Shown in pieces: positions 24,844 through 34,333 of a stretch of 64,000 nt of DNA. Position 1 is the first letter of the stretch. Every line of letters begins with the position of its first letter. Origin of the DNA: Oscillospiraceae bacterium (lineage in GTDB: Bacteria; Bacillota; Clostridia; Oscillospirales; Ruminococcaceae). The translations under genes and the position numbers were made by a program. Below the pieces are notes generated by a model that did not search any database, was not told the origin of the DNA, and saw only the letters and a list, made by a program, of their open reading frames with translations. The DNA lies in the NCBI GenBank assembly GCA_021203065.1, contig JAJQBX010000012.1, positions 1 through 64,000 on the forward strand. The letters run 5' to 3'.

Positions 24844-25029
24844 ATGGCTAAAAAAGCAATGGTTTTAAAGCAGCAGGCAAAGCCTAAGTATTCGACCCGC
24901 GCTTACAACAGATGCAAGATTTGCGGAAGACCTCACGGTTATCTGAGAAAGTATGGCATCTGCCGTATCTGCTTCAGAAAGCTTGCGCTTGAGGGACAGA
25001 TTCCCGGCGTCAAGAAGTCGAGCTGGTAA
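24844..25029 (+). CDS. rpsN: Ribosomal protein S14, zinc-binding type
   Basis: Small-subunit S14 of the short, zinc-containing form (61 residues). The two CxxC pairs are [20 protein letters not shown], followed by the family ending [15 protein letters not shown]. The zinc form is usual in Clostridia. Zinc-free paralogues, where present, are elsewhere and are induced by zinc limitation. GTGGAGG lies before the ATG. Confidence 0.98.
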   Translation: MAKKAMVLKQQAKPKYSTRAYNRCKICGRPHGYLRKYGICRICFRKLALEGQIPGVKKSSW

Positions 25030-25049
25030 TTAGCGAAGGAGGCAAAAGT

Positions 25050-25448
25050 ATGCAGATTACTGATACAATAGCTGATTTGCTGACCAGAATCCGTAACGCA
25101 AGCTCAGCAAAGCACGCTACAGTTGATATTCCCGCTTCGAATATGAAGAAGTCTATCGTTCAGATTTTGCAGGATGAGGGCTACATCAAGTCCTATCAGG
25201 TAATTGACGACGGCAAGCAGGGAATCATCAGAGTTACACTTAAATATGACGAGAACAGAACACCGGTTATCTCCGGCATCAGAAGAGTTTCCAAGCCCGG
25301 CTTGAGAATCTATTCGAGCTGTGAGGATATGCCCAAGGTCTTGAAGGGCTTAGGTATCGCTATCGTTTCCACTTCCAAGGGAATCGTTACCGATAAGAAG
25401 GCAAGAGAGCTTGGCGTAGGCGGCGAGATTCTCGCATTCGTCTGGTAA
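25050..25448 (+). CDS. rpsH: Ribosomal protein S8
   Basis: Central 16S-binding protein S8, 132 residues. In E. coli it represses the spc operon. It shows [20 protein letters not shown], a basic middle segment, and the ending [27 protein letters not shown] lies before the ATG. Normal position between S14 and L6. Confidence 0.98.
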   Translation: MQITDTIADLLTRIRNASSAKHATVDIPASNMKKSIVQILQDEGYIKSYQVIDDGKQGIIRVTLKYDENRTPVISGIRRVSKPGLRIYSSCEDMPKVLKGLGIAIVSTSKGIVTDKKARELGVGGEILAFVW

Positions 25449-25461
25449 GGAGGGCTGAATT

Positions 25462-26013
25462 ATGTCAAGAATAGGCTTAAAGCCAATCAGCGTTCCTGCC
25501 GGAGTCGATATTTCCGTTGCAGACGGCAACGTCGTTACAGTAAAGGGTCCCAAGGGAGAGCTTACCCAGAAGTTTAATCCGGCTCTTTCCATCTCAGTTG
25601 AGAACGGCACCATAAAGGTTGAGCGTCCGAACGACGAGCCAAGTAACAAGGCTCTTCACGGTCTTACAAGAACCCTCGTTCACAATATGGTTGAGGGCGT
25701 TGTAAATGGCTATTCTAAGACTCTCATCATCGAGGGTGTCGGATACAGAGCAGTAAAGCAGGGCAAGGACGTTATTCTGAACCTTGGATATTCCCATCAG
25801 GTCACCATTTCCGAGACAGACGACATCAAGCTCGATGTTCCGCAGCCGAATCAGGTTGTAGTCAAGGGAATCGACAAGCAGAAGGTAGGTCAGTTTGCCT
25901 GTGAAGTACGTGCCAAGCGTCCTCCTGAGCCTTACAAGGGCAAGGGAATCCGCTACGACGGTGAAGTCATCCGCCGCAAGGAAGGCAAGGCCGGCAAGGG
26001 CGCAAAGAAGTAA
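25462..26013 (+). CDS. rplF: Ribosomal protein L6
   Basis: Large-subunit protein L6 near the factor-binding site, 183 residues. It shows MSRIGLKPISVPAGVDISVA, TVKGPKGELTQKFNP, HGLTRTLVHNMVEGVVNGYSK (partly quoted) and the C-terminal RAKRPPEPYKGKGIRYDGE. AGGAGG stands before the ATG. Confidence 0.98.
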   Translation: MSRIGLKPISVPAGVDISVADGNVVTVKGPKGELTQKFNPALSISVENGTIKVERPNDEPSNKALHGLTRTLVHNMVEGVVNGYSKTLIIEGVGYRAVKQGKDVILNLGYSHQVTISETDDIKLDVPQPNQVVVKGIDKQKVGQFACEVRAKRPPEPYKGKGIRYDGEVIRRKEGKAGKGAKK

Positions 26014-26029
26014 GAGGGAGTAAGAATCT

Positions 26030-26389
26030 ATGGTAAAGACAATAGACAGAGCTAAGTCAAGAGCCAAGAGGCATGCAAGAGTCCGCGCCAAGGTCAGCGG
26101 AACTGCATCGACTCCGAGACTCAATGTCTTCCGCTCAGCGAAGCACATTTACGCTCAGGTGATTGATGACGTCACCGGAACAACTCTCTGCGCCGCTTCA
26201 AGCCTCGAAAAGGGCTTCGGAGATAACGGCGGAAACGTCGAAGGTGCCAAGAAGGTCGGCGAGGCTATCGCCGAGAAATGCAAGGCAAAGGGCATAGAGG
26301 AAGTTGTTTTCGACAGAGGCGGCTATCTCTATCACGGACGTATCGCAGCTTTGGCAGAGGGTGCCCGTGAGGGCGGACTCAAATTCTGA
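26030..26389 (+). CDS. rplR: Ribosomal protein L18
   Basis: 5S rRNA-binding protein L18, 119 residues. It shows [40 protein letters not shown] and the ending [20 protein letters not shown]. It lies between L6 and S5 as expected. Confidence 0.98.
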   Translation: MVKTIDRAKSRAKRHARVRAKVSGTASTPRLNVFRSAKHIYAQVIDDVTGTTLCAASSLEKGFGDNGGNVEGAKKVGEAIAEKCKAKGIEEVVFDRGGYLYHGRIAALAEGAREGGLKF

Positions 26390-26405
26390 GAGGAGGTAAC
26401 GTATT

Positions 26406-26903
26406 TTGGCTATTATAGACGCTTCTCAAATGGAGCTTACCGAGAAGGTTGTTGCAATCAACCGTGTATCCAAGACGGTAAAGGGCGGACGTATCATGAA
26501 GTTCTCCGCACTCATCGTTGTAGGTGACGGCAACGGCACAGTCGGCTACGGAATCGGAAAGTCGGGAGAAGTTACCGACGCTATCAGAAAAGGAATCGCT
26601 GATGCGAAGAAGAATCTGATAAAAGTATCGCTCAAGGGAACCACTATTCCTCACGAGGTAGTCGGTGTCTACGGCGCAGGAAGAGTCCTTATGAGACCAG
26701 CCGCCGAAGGTACCGGAGTTATCGCCGGAGGTCCTGTTCGTTCCGTAATCGAGGCTGCAGGAATCAAGGATATAAGAACTAAGTCCTTGAAGTCAAACAA
26801 CCCCTGCAACGTCGTCAGAGCAACATTTGAAGGACTTGCAAGCCTTAAGTCTGCCGAGGAAATGGCAGCCAAGAGAGGCAAGACCGTCAAGGAAATAATC
26901 TGA
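26406..26903 (+). CDS. rpsE: Ribosomal protein S5
   Basis: Small-subunit protein S5 near the decoding centre, 165 residues. It shows [42 protein letters not shown] (partly quoted) and [18 protein letters not shown]. Translation starts at TTG 26406, eight bases after AGGAGGT (26391-26397). The first internal ATG would cut into the conserved domain. Confidence 0.97.
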   Translation: MAIIDASQMELTEKVVAINRVSKTVKGGRIMKFSALIVVGDGNGTVGYGIGKSGEVTDAIRKGIADAKKNLIKVSLKGTTIPHEVVGVYGAGRVLMRPAAEGTGVIAGGPVRSVIEAAGIKDIRTKSLKSNNPCNVVRATFEGLASLKSAEEMAAKRGKTVKEII

Positions 26904-26916
26904 GGAGGAAATGATC

Positions 26917-27093
26917 ATGTCAGTAAAAATTGAGCTTGTTAAAAGTCTCAACGGCAGACTCAAGGATCAGATCGCAACTGCAAACTCCTTAGGTCTCAGA
27001 AAAATCGGTGACGTTACCGTTCAGCCGGATAACGCACAGACACAAGGTAAAATAAATAAGATCGTTCACCTTATCAAAGTTACCGAGGCATAA
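26917..27093 (+). CDS. rpmD: Ribosomal protein L30
   Basis: Small large-subunit protein L30, 58 residues: MSVKIELVKSLNGRLKDQIA and a C-terminal KINKIVHLIKVTE. Two ATGs lie close together. AGGAGGA (26903-26909) is too near the first (26911) and properly spaced for ATG 26917, which I use. Confidence 0.95.
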   Translation: MSVKIELVKSLNGRLKDQIATANSLGLRKIGDVTVQPDNAQTQGKINKIVHLIKVTEA

Positions 27094-27116
27094 GAATTTA
27101 AGGAGGTGCGAATAAA

Positions 27117-27557
27117 TTGAAATTGCACGATTTAGCACCTGCTGAGGGAGCTGTCAAGGACGTCAAGAGAATCGGAAGAGGACATGGCTCCGGACAGGGA
27201 AAAACAGCAGGAAAGGGACACAAGGGTCAGAACGCCCGTTCAGGCGGCGGTGTAAGACCGGGCTTTGAAGGCGGTCAGACCAGACTCGCAAGAAGAATCC
27301 CCAAGAGAGGCTTCAACAACATATTTGCAGCTAAGTATACGGCAATCAACGTCTCCGATCTCGAAAAGTTTGTCGACGGCACTGTCGTCGATACAGAGCT
27401 TCTTATCGCTGCCGGTATTGTCAAGAATGAGGGCAACGGAATCAAGGTACTTGGTAACGGAGAGCTCACCAAGAAGCTCACTGTCAAGGCAGCCGCTTAC
27501 TCCGCTTCAGCTAAGGAGAAGATTGAGAAGGCAGGCGGAGAGGCAGAGGTGATCTAA
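27117..27557 (+). CDS. rplO: Ribosomal protein L15
   Basis: Late-assembly large-subunit protein L15, 146 residues. It shows [20 protein letters not shown], the Gly-rich [20 protein letters not shown] and [20 protein letters not shown]. The start is TTG 27117 behind AGGAGGTG. The stop abuts the GTG of secY. Confidence 0.97.
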   Translation: MKLHDLAPAEGAVKDVKRIGRGHGSGQGKTAGKGHKGQNARSGGGVRPGFEGGQTRLARRIPKRGFNNIFAAKYTAINVSDLEKFVDGTVVDTELLIAAGIVKNEGNGIKVLGNGELTKKLTVKAAAYSASAKEKIEKAGGEAEVI

Positions 27558-28853
27558 GTGTTTCAGACTCTTAAGAACGCTTGGAAGGTCAAAGAGATAA
27601 GAAAGAAGCTTCTCTACACATTTCTTATCTTCGTCATCTACAGACTCGGCGGCTATATTCCCGTTCCGTTTCTCGATTCAACCGCTATAGCAGAAATGAT
27701 TGAGGGCAGTAACAACCTGTTTAGCTACCTCAACACTCTCTCCGGCGGTACCTTCTCAAGAGCAACTCTTCTGTGTTTGTCGGTTTCACCGTACATCAAC
27801 GCACAGATCATCATGCAGCTGCTGACATTCGCAATACCCGCACTCGAAAGACTCGCCAAGGAGGGCGAAGAGGGCAGAAAGAAGATTGGAACTATCACCA
27901 AAATCTTGGCTCTCGTTATCGCACTCTTCCAGTCATGGGCTTACTACCTCACACTTAAGAACGCAGGTGCTTTAACCTACACCACCGGCTTCTCAAAGGT
28001 CCTTGCAGAAATCATCATCATAGCCTGCTTCACTGCTGGTGCTATGCTGGTTATCTGGCTTGGTTCGCTCATCGACAAGAACGGAATCGGCAACGGCATG
28101 TCAATGCTCATCTTTGCCGGTATCGTGGCAGAGCTTCCCGAGTCGTTCGGAAACATCTTCGCAACACTGGCTAACACTGGAAGTGTCGGATACATCATCC
28201 TCATCCCGATAATCATCATCATCTTCGTTCTGATGATTGCGTTCATCGTATTCATGGACAATGCCGAAAGAAGAGTTCCGATTCAGTATGCAAAGCGTGT
28301 AGTCGGAAGAAAGATTTATGGCGGTCAGTCGACATATCTTCCTATCAAGGTATCTATGGCTGGAGTTCTGCCGATAATCTTTGCGATGAGCTTCATGTCC
28401 ATCCCGCAGACTATCGCTATGTTCACCGGTGAGCCCACTCAGGGAACAGTATGGTACACCATCTACAACTGCTTCACCTCGACTCATCCCGTATACGCAA
28501 CACTCTACTTCATCCTCATCATTTTGTTCAGCTATTTCTACATCTCGATGCAGTATGATCCGGTTGAGATTGCAAATAACCTCCGCCAGAATAACGGCGG
28601 TATCCCGGGCATCCGTCCCGGCAAGCCCACAAGCGATTACATCACGAGAATTGTTCACAAGCTTACTCTCGTCGGTGCACTCTTCTTGGGCGTTGTAGCA
28701 CTCTTCCCGATCATCTTCGCTCAGATTACCGGCATTTCGAACTTGGCTCTCGGCGGTACTTCGATCCTCATCGTTGTAAGCGTTGCTCTTGAGACAGTCC
28801 GTCAGCTCGAATCTCAGCTCATGATGCGTCACTACAAGGGATTCCTCGACTAA
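27558..28853 (+). CDS. secY: Preprotein translocase subunit SecY
   Basis: Ten-span channel of the Sec translocon that exports the lipoproteins and surface proteins in this window. The 431 residues show YTFLIFVIYRLGGYIPVPFL, GGTFSRATLLCLSVSPYINA with the plug region between, FMDNAERRVPIQYAKRVVGR and NGGIPGIRPGKPTSDYI. The start is GTG 27558 directly after the L15 stop, with GAGGTGA in the end of rplO. Followed by an 86-bp spacer with a perfect ten-base hairpin before adk. Confidence 0.97.
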   Translation: MFQTLKNAWKVKEIRKKLLYTFLIFVIYRLGGYIPVPFLDSTAIAEMIEGSNNLFSYLNTLSGGTFSRATLLCLSVSPYINAQIIMQLLTFAIPALERLAKEGEEGRKKIGTITKILALVIALFQSWAYYLTLKNAGALTYTTGFSKVLAEIIIIACFTAGAMLVIWLGSLIDKNGIGNGMSMLIFAGIVAELPESFGNIFATLANTGSVGYIILIPIIIIIFVLMIAFIVFMDNAERRVPIQYAKRVVGRKIYGGQSTYLPIKVSMAGVLPIIFAMSFMSIPQTIAMFTGEPTQGTVWYTIYNCFTSTHPVYATLYFILIILFSYFYISMQYDPVEIANNLRQNNGGIPGIRPGKPTSDYITRIVHKLTLVGALFLGVVALFPIIFAQITGISNLALGGTSILIVVSVALETVRQLESQLMMRHYKGFLD

Positions 28854-28863
28854 AATGATTGCA

Positions 28864-28890
28864 GACGTTGCGCAAAGTAAGCGCAACGTC
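28864..28890. repeat. Perfect hairpin between secY and adk
   Basis: GACGTTGCGC-aaagtaa-GCGCAACGTC. No T-run follows, so the transcript probably continues into adk; it may stabilise mRNA ends. Confidence 0.65.
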
Positions 28891-28939
28891 GGCAGAACAT
28901 CCGGATGATGTTTCTTTACACTAAGAAAGGAGCTACCAC

Positions 28940-29572
28940 ATGAATATTATTTTGCTCGGCGCACCCGGTGCCGGAAAGGGCACTCAGGCAGAGGTTATCT
29001 GCGAAACCAAGGGTATTCCTGCTATCTCTACCGGAAACATGCTCCGTGAAGCTGTTGCAAACGGCACAGAAGCCGGACTTTCCGCAAAGAGCTACATGGA
29101 CAGAGGCGACCTCGTTCCCGATGAGACGATAATTGCGATTCTGAAAGAGAGAATCCTTCAGGACGACTGCAAGAACGGCTTCATCCTTGACGGTTTCCCT
29201 CGCACTGTTCCTCAGGCGGAGGCACTTGATACCATGGGCGTTAATATCGACAAGGTTATCGAGATTTATGTCCCCGATGAGAAGATAGCGGCAAGACTTT
29301 CAGGGCGTCGTGTCTGCGAAAAATGCGGCAACTCCTATCATGTAGACTATAAGCCGACCAAGGTGGAGGGCATATGCGATGCCTGCGGCGGCAGGGTGGT
29401 CATCCGCAAGGACGATGAACCCGCTACCGTTCTTGACAGACTTAAAGTCTATCATGAGAAAACGGCACCTCTCAAGGACTACTACGAGGCAAAGGGCAAG
29501 CTCGTTACCGTAGAGGGTCAGGAAGAGGTAGCCGACACTACAAAGCTTACACTGAAAGCTTTAGAGGCTTGA
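28940..29572 (+). CDS. adk: Adenylate kinase
   Basis: Converts ATP + AMP to 2 ADP. The 210 residues are the long form: P-loop [10 protein letters not shown] at 7-16, [14 protein letters not shown], and a LID domain (residues about 125-160) whose four cysteines (CEKCG and CDACGG) make a zinc site, as in Gram-positive enzymes. AAGGAGC precedes the ATG. The position after secY is standard. Confidence 0.98.
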   Translation: MNIILLGAPGAGKGTQAEVICETKGIPAISTGNMLREAVANGTEAGLSAKSYMDRGDLVPDETIIAILKERILQDDCKNGFILDGFPRTVPQAEALDTMGVNIDKVIEIYVPDEKIAARLSGRRVCEKCGNSYHVDYKPTKVEGICDACGGRVVIRKDDEPATVLDRLKVYHEKTAPLKDYYEAKGKLVTVEGQEEVADTTKLTLKALEA

Positions 29573-29576
29573 GATC

Positions 29577-30329
29577 GTGATAAACATAAAGTCATCTAAA
29601 GACTTACTCAAAATGCGCAAGGCGGGAGAGATAACAGGCGGCGCACTCGTTGCCGCAGGAAAGGCTATCCATGCCGGGATGACCACCAAGGAGCTCGACA
29701 AGGTTGTCAACCACTACATCACCTCCCGTGGCGCAAAGCCCTCGTTTTTGGGGTATGGCGGATTTCCCGCCTCGGCGTGCATATCGGTAAACGATACCGT
29801 TATCCACGGAATACCCTCGTCAAAAGAGGTCATCCATAACGGAGATATAGTTTCCGTTGATGTGGGTGCATATATCGACGGATTTCACGGCGACAGTGCG
29901 TATACTTTTAAGGTAGGAGAGATTGATCCCGCAGTTCAGGGGCTTTTGGATGCCACTGAGGGAAGCCTTATGCTTGCCATCTCGATGGCGAAGCCGGGTG
30001 TAAGAATCGGGGATCTGTCAGCCGCCATTCAGGAGTATACAGAGTCACGTGGCTACGGAGTAGTCCGTGAATACGTCGGTCACGGAGTTGGCAGTAATCT
30101 TCACGAAGAGCCGGAGGTTCCGAATTTCGGAAAAGCCGGTCATGGACCGAGGCTGATGAGCGGAATGGTCATCGCAATCGAGCCGATGATAACGCTTGGA
30201 AACCCGGGCGTAAAGGTCTTAAGCGATGGCTGGACGGTCAAAACCCGTGACGGAAAAGCCGCTGCCCACTTCGAACACACAATAGCGATAACCCCTGACG
30301 GTGCTGTCATCCTGACAGCTCGTGAATAG
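29577..30329 (+). CDS. map: Methionine aminopeptidase, type I
   Basis: Cobalt/iron-type metalloprotease that removes the initiator methionine. The 250 residues carry the five metal ligands in SVDVGAYIDGFHGDSAYTF (two Asp), GHGVGSNLHEEP (His), and the two Glu of VIAIEPM and AHFEHTIAI. The start is GTG 29577, four bases after adk. Overlap with the KOW gene region is small, and the genes appear co-transcribed. Confidence 0.97.
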   Translation: MINIKSSKDLLKMRKAGEITGGALVAAGKAIHAGMTTKELDKVVNHYITSRGAKPSFLGYGGFPASACISVNDTVIHGIPSSKEVIHNGDIVSVDVGAYIDGFHGDSAYTFKVGEIDPAVQGLLDATEGSLMLAISMAKPGVRIGDLSAAIQEYTESRGYGVVREYVGHGVGSNLHEEPEVPNFGKAGHGPRLMSGMVIAIEPMITLGNPGVKVLSDGWTVKTRDGKAAAHFEHTIAITPDGAVILTARE

Positions 30330-30339
30330 GAGGGAACCC

Positions 30340-30612
30340 GTGAACGTCGTCAAAGGCTCGGTGGTAAAATCCACGGCTGGTCGTGATCGGGGCGGATACT
30401 TCGTTGCTGTAGACGTCACCGACCGCTTCGTTATGATAGCGGATGGCAAGGAGCGAAAGCTCTCAAAGCCAAAGCGAAAGAACGTAAGACACATTTCACC
30501 GACAAGCCATGTGATAGAGCTTTCCGGCATGACAGATAAAAAGCTTAAAAGGCTTCTTCGGGAGTTTGAACCCGAAATTCGTGAGGAAGCCGTTACGACC
30601 GGACGAGAATAA
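30340..30612 (+). CDS. KOW-domain RNA-binding protein (L14e-like)
   Basis: 90-residue protein with the KOW-like start VVKGSVVKSTAGRDRGGYFV, then RKLSKPKRKNVRHISPTSHVIEL. It belongs to the small L14e/L6e/L27e-like family found between map and infA in Firmicutes. It is presumed to bind RNA or ribosomes; its exact role is unknown. I use GTG 30340, five bases after AGGAGGG (30328-30334). A GTG at 30322 precedes that site and overlaps map. Confidence 0.88.
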   Translation: MNVVKGSVVKSTAGRDRGGYFVAVDVTDRFVMIADGKERKLSKPKRKNVRHISPTSHVIELSGMTDKKLKRLLREFEPEIREEAVTTGRE

Positions 30613-30628
30613 GAAATGAGGAATTTTA

Positions 30629-30847
30629 TTGTCCAAGGAAGATGTAATTGAACTTGAAGGCACCGTTTTGGAGGCTTTGCCGGGAGCAAAGTTTCAGGTA
30701 GAGCTCGCAAACGGGCACAAGATTCTCGCCTATGTCTCCGGTAAGCTGGGACTTAACCACATAAGAATAGTCCCGGGTGACCGTGTGACGGTCGAGATGT
30801 CGCCCTATGATCTGACCAAGGGTCGGATTACATGGCGGTCGAAGTAA
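30629..30847 (+). CDS. infA: Translation initiation factor IF-1
   Basis: OB-fold factor that binds the ribosomal A site during initiation, 72 residues. It shows [40 protein letters not shown] and [20 protein letters not shown]. The start is TTG 30629 with GAGGAA upstream. No ATG gives the full domain. Followed by rpmJ. Confidence 0.97.
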   Translation: MSKEDVIELEGTVLEALPGAKFQVELANGHKILAYVSGKLGLNHIRIVPGDRVTVEMSPYDLTKGRITWRSK

Positions 30848-30924
30848 TAGAGGAACCGGTGAACGGTGGCGGAGAGGGCAGTTTGCCTGAGAGTTAAAGC
30901 AAATCCGCAATCAGTTTACCATAA

Positions 30925-31053
<129 letters not shown>

Positions 31054-31080
31054 TAACGTTAATGGAGGTGCCACTAAAAT

Positions 31081-31449
31081 ATGGCTCGTATAGCAAGTAT
31101 AGACCTTCCGAGAGATAAGAGAATTGAGGTTGCACTCACCTATATCTACGGAATCGGTCAGCCCACGGCGACAAAAATCTGCAAGGAAACCGGCGTAGAT
31201 CCCGATGTCAGAGTCAAGGATATGAGTGAGGACGATGTAGCAAAGATCCGTGAATACATCGACCATCATCTCATTGTTGAGGGCGACAAGCGCAGAGAAG
31301 TCCAGCTCAACATCAAGAGACTTATCGAAGTCGGCTGCTACAGAGGAACCCGTCACCGCAAGGGTCTTCCCGTAAGAGGTCAGAGAACCAAGACCAATGC
31401 AAGAACCCGCAAGGGTCCCGTTAAGACAGTCGCCAACAAGAAGAAGTAA
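31081..31449 (+). CDS. rpsM: Ribosomal protein S13
   Basis: Small-subunit head protein S13, 122 residues. It shows [34 protein letters not shown], and the basic ending [28 protein letters not shown] is upstream. It opens the alpha-type section (S13, S11, S4, RpoA, L17). Confidence 0.98.
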   Translation: MARIASIDLPRDKRIEVALTYIYGIGQPTATKICKETGVDPDVRVKDMSEDDVAKIREYIDHHLIVEGDKRREVQLNIKRLIEVGCYRGTRHRKGLPVRGQRTKTNARTRKGPVKTVANKKK

Positions 31450-31462
31450 GGAGGGATAGAAC

Positions 31463-31870
31463 ATGGCTCAGAAACAGGCAAGCGGCAAGAAGCAGGTTAT
31501 CCGCCGCCGCAGAGAAAGAAAGAATATAGAACAGGGACAGGTTCATATCCAGTCCACATTCAACAACACCATCGTAACCATCACCGATATGCAGGGCAAT
31601 GCGATTTCATGGGCTTCAGCCGGAGGACTCGGCTTCAGAGGCTCGAAGAAGTCCACACCGTTCGCCGCTCAGACCGCTGCTGAAACAGCTGCGAGAGCTG
31701 CAAAGGAGCATGGCTTGAAGACCGTTGAGGTTTACGTAAAGGGTCCCGGACAGGGAAGAGAAGCAGCAATCCGTGCACTCCAGTCGGAGGACTTAGAGGT
31801 AAGGCTCATCAAGGACGTTACCCCCATTCCCCACAACGGATGCCGTCCTCCCAAACGCCGCCGCGTCTAG
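31463..31870 (+). CDS. rpsK: Ribosomal protein S11
   Basis: Small-subunit platform protein S11, 135 residues. It shows [40 protein letters not shown] and the ending [26 protein letters not shown] is upstream. A 171-bp structured spacer follows before rpsD. Confidence 0.98.
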   Translation: MAQKQASGKKQVIRRRRERKNIEQGQVHIQSTFNNTIVTITDMQGNAISWASAGGLGFRGSKKSTPFAAQTAAETAARAAKEHGLKTVEVYVKGPGQGREAAIRALQSEDLEVRLIKDVTPIPHNGCRPPKRRRV

Positions 31871-32041
31871 AAGTGGCTCGTCACTTGTTTCACAAGTGTC
31901 TCGCAACTTCGCAAGAAGCTTACGCTTCTTGCACGTTGTGAAGTCGCATGACGTTCAGCATAAGTTGGGAGCCGAGTTTACCAAAGTTGACTCGGAGTCG
32001 GGAATAAATCTCGATATTATTTAAAAACGGAGGATATAATT
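31871..32041 (+). other. Hairpin-rich spacer before rpsD
   Basis: Non-coding. Hairpins are CACTTG-tttca-CAAGTG (about 31885-31901), CAAGAAGC-ttac-GCTTCTTG (about 31912-31931) and CCGAGT...ACTCGG (about 31972-31995). S4 autoregulates its own synthesis in several bacteria, so an S4-responsive leader is possible; this is inference. Confidence 0.5.
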
Positions 32042-32638
32042 ATGGCAGTTAATAAGGAGCCTATACTCAAAAAGTGTGCAGCTCTCGGAATCAGCCCGAT
32101 GGTTATGGGCGTTGGCAAGGAAACCAAGCGCAAACCCAAAGCCAATGTAAGAAAGAAAGAATCAGAATACGCCAAGCAGCTCAAGGAAAAGCAGAAGCTC
32201 AAGTTTATCTATGGCGTTCTTGAAAAGCAGTTCAGACACATCTATGAAAGAGCTGAGAAGATGGAGGGTCAGGCTGGTGCCAACCTTCTGACGCTTCTCG
32301 AAGAGAGACTTGATAATGTCGTCTTCAGAATGGGTCTTGCAACCACCAGACGTGAGGCAAGACAGCTCGTTTCCCATGGTCATTTCAACGTAAATGGCTC
32401 AAGAGTCGACATTCCTTCATACAGAGTCAAGGTTGGCGACGTTGTTTCCTTGAGAGAGAACTCCAAGAAGAGCGAAAAGTTCAAGGAAATCGTCGAGGAT
32501 ACCGACAAGAGACTCGTTCCCTCATGGCTTGACAAGGACAAGGAGAACCTCACCGCAACAGTAGTCAGAGCTCCCGCAAAGGAAGACCTCGACTATGAGG
32601 TAGAGGAGCATATGATTGTCGAGTTGTACTCCAAATAA
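32042..32638 (+). CDS. rpsD: Ribosomal protein S4
   Basis: Primary 16S-binding protein S4, 198 residues. The S4 RNA-binding domain is RLDNVVFRMGLATTRREARQ, followed by LVSHGHFNVNGSRVDIPSYR. The N-terminus (EPILKKCAALGIS) lacks cysteines, so this is the zinc-free form. CGGAGG lies upstream. Normal length. Confidence 0.98.
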   Translation: MAVNKEPILKKCAALGISPMVMGVGKETKRKPKANVRKKESEYAKQLKEKQKLKFIYGVLEKQFRHIYERAEKMEGQAGANLLTLLEERLDNVVFRMGLATTRREARQLVSHGHFNVNGSRVDIPSYRVKVGDVVSLRENSKKSEKFKEIVEDTDKRLVPSWLDKDKENLTATVVRAPAKEDLDYEVEEHMIVELYSK

Positions 32639-32861
32639 TCGGTCAGCGATTATTCATTGGAAACCCTGTTCTGCTGGTGCGAATGCTTTGAGGCGTGAAG
32701 CCGGAGCATTTGCATGAGGGCAGTATCAGTGGGAGGGCAACAGATTCCGTTTGCGCTTCATGGGACAAAGCACCGTGGATATGTTCTTGAGGACATATTT
32801 GGTGTATTGATGACCATAGAATCCACGCAAGCGAAATCACCGATAGTAAATGGAGGCTATA
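32639..32861 (+). other. Spacer between rpsD and rpoA
   Basis: 223 bp with no convincing gene. A stem GAATGCT / AGCATTTGC with an inner GGC/GCC hairpin lies around 32680-32715. I see no promoter. The end provides TGGAGG (32851-32856) for rpoA. Confidence 0.45.
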
Positions 32862-33824
32862 ATGCTAGAAAAAATCGAGAAGCCGGATATAAATATAGTC
32901 GATCTTAAGTCTAACGGCACCTACGGCAAGTTTGTCCTTGAGCCGTTGGAGCGTGGCTATGGTACGACTATCGGCAACAGTCTTAGACGTGTATTGCTTT
33001 CATCGCTTCCCGGCGTCGCCGTGACCTCAGTCAAGATTGACGGTGTACAGCACGAATTCTCCACCGTTCCCGGAGTCAGGGAGGATGTCGCAGAGATAAT
33101 CCTCAACTTAAAGGGACTCACAGCCAAGCTCTACTGCGACGGTCCGAAGACCGTTTACGTTGAAGCCGAGGGCGAACGTGAAGTAACTGCGGGCGACATC
33201 AAGACCGATTCAGAGGTTGAGATTCTCGTTCCCGACATGCACATCGCATCTCTCAGCGAGGGTGCCAAGCTGTACATGGAGATAACTCTCGACAGAGGCA
33301 GAGGCTACGTTTCAGCCGAAAAGAACAAGACCTATATGGTCAACGCCCCCATCGGCGTAATCGCAGTAGACAGTATTTACACCCCCGTTCTCAAGGTCAA
33401 CTACAGCGTTGAGAACACCCGTGTAGGACAGATAACCGACTTTGATAAGCTCACATTAGAGGTGTGGACAGACGGCGTTATTTCCGCCAAGGAAGCCGTT
33501 TCGATGGCAGCCAAACTCCTCAACGAGCATCTTAATCTGTTCGTAAATCTCTCGGAAGAGACAATTGTTGACGAGATAATGACAGAGAAAGAAAACAAGA
33601 CAAAGGACAAGGTTCTTGAGATGACCATTGAGGAACTTGACTTGTCGGTACGTTCATTCAACTGCCTCAAGAGGGCAGGAATCAACACTGTCAGCGATCT
33701 GGCTGAGAAGACTGAGGAAGAAATGATGAAGGTCAGAAACCTCGGTAAGAAGTCGTTTGAGGAAGTCAAGACAAGGCTCGCTTCACTCGGCGTCGAAATG
33801 AACTCAAGTAGCAACGAGGAATAA
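32862..33824 (+). CDS. rpoA: RNA polymerase alpha subunit
   Basis: Alpha subunit of RNA polymerase, 320 residues. The N-terminal assembly domain shows [20 protein letters not shown] and [20 protein letters not shown]. The C-terminal domain that contacts UP elements and activators shows [20 protein letters not shown] and the helix-hairpin-helix [21 protein letters not shown] (partly quoted). ATG 32862 follows TGGAGG. The ATG at 32850 is part of that ribosome site. Confidence 0.98.
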   Translation: MLEKIEKPDINIVDLKSNGTYGKFVLEPLERGYGTTIGNSLRRVLLSSLPGVAVTSVKIDGVQHEFSTVPGVREDVAEIILNLKGLTAKLYCDGPKTVYVEAEGEREVTAGDIKTDSEVEILVPDMHIASLSEGAKLYMEITLDRGRGYVSAEKNKTYMVNAPIGVIAVDSIYTPVLKVNYSVENTRVGQITDFDKLTLEVWTDGVISAKEAVSMAAKLLNEHLNLFVNLSEETIVDEIMTEKENKTKDKVLEMTIEELDLSVRSFNCLKRAGINTVSDLAEKTEEEMMKVRNLGKKSFEEVKTRLASLGVEMNSSSNEE

Positions 33825-33845
33825 CAAAGTAAGGAGTGAAATTCA

Positions 33846-34184
33846 ATGCCGGCAAGAAAGTTGGGCAGAACCACTGACCAGAGACGGGCAATGCTCAGAG
33901 CTATGGTAACATTTCTGCTTGAAAACGGTAAGATAGAGACCACAGTAACGAGAGCCAAGGAAGTCCAGAGCGTAGCTGAGAAAATGATTACTCTCGGCAA
34001 GGCTGGAGACCTCCATTCGAAGAGACAGATCTATGCATACATCACGAAAGAGGATGTTGCAAAGAAGCTCATCGACGAGATAGCTCCGAAGTATGCCGAC
34101 CGCAACGGCGGCTACACCAGAATTATCAAGACCGGTCCCCGCCGCGGCGACGCAGCTGAGATGGCTATAATTTCGTTGGTCTGA
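33846..34184 (+). CDS. rplQ: Ribosomal protein L17
   Basis: Large-subunit protein L17 at the tunnel exit, 112 residues, the short Gram-positive form. It shows [20 protein letters not shown] and [20 protein letters not shown]. It is the last gene of the superoperon and is followed by a strong terminator. Confidence 0.98.
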   Translation: MPARKLGRTTDQRRAMLRAMVTFLLENGKIETTVTRAKEVQSVAEKMITLGKAGDLHSKRQIYAYITKEDVAKKLIDEIAPKYADRNGGYTRIIKTGPRRGDAAEMAIISLV

Positions 34185-34203
34185 GTAAGTATTCACGAAT
34201 AAT

Positions 34204-34242
34204 CCCCCGCTACGGCAAGATGCTGTGGCGGGGGTTGTTTTG
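34204..34242 (+). terminator. Terminator of the ribosomal superoperon
   Basis: Fourteen-base stem CCCCCGCTACGGCA / TGCTGTGGCGGGGG (two G-T pairs), loop AGA, then TTGTTTTG. Confidence 0.88.
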
Positions 34243-34257
34243 TGCGCTATGTTGTAA

Positions 34258-34293
34258 AAGTCAAATTAAAGAGGACACTGGAGGGTGTCCTCT
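34258..34293 (-). terminator. Terminator of the cyuA-containing operon
   Basis: On the minus strand AGAGGACAC-cctcca-GTGTCCTCT followed by TTAATTTG; about 40 bases after the desulfidase stop. Confidence 0.7.
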
Positions 34294-34333
34294 GTGGTGC
34301 AGTTCCCCAATCCAAATCCGAACCATTCCAATT

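Noticed and set aside
28101-28886. 261-codon open frame antisense to secY
   Set aside because: Reverse-strand shadow of a conserved membrane protein gene; no start signal.
32714-32908. Small gene between rpsD and rpoA
   Set aside because: Would overlap the rpoA start, has no ribosome site and no recognisable product.
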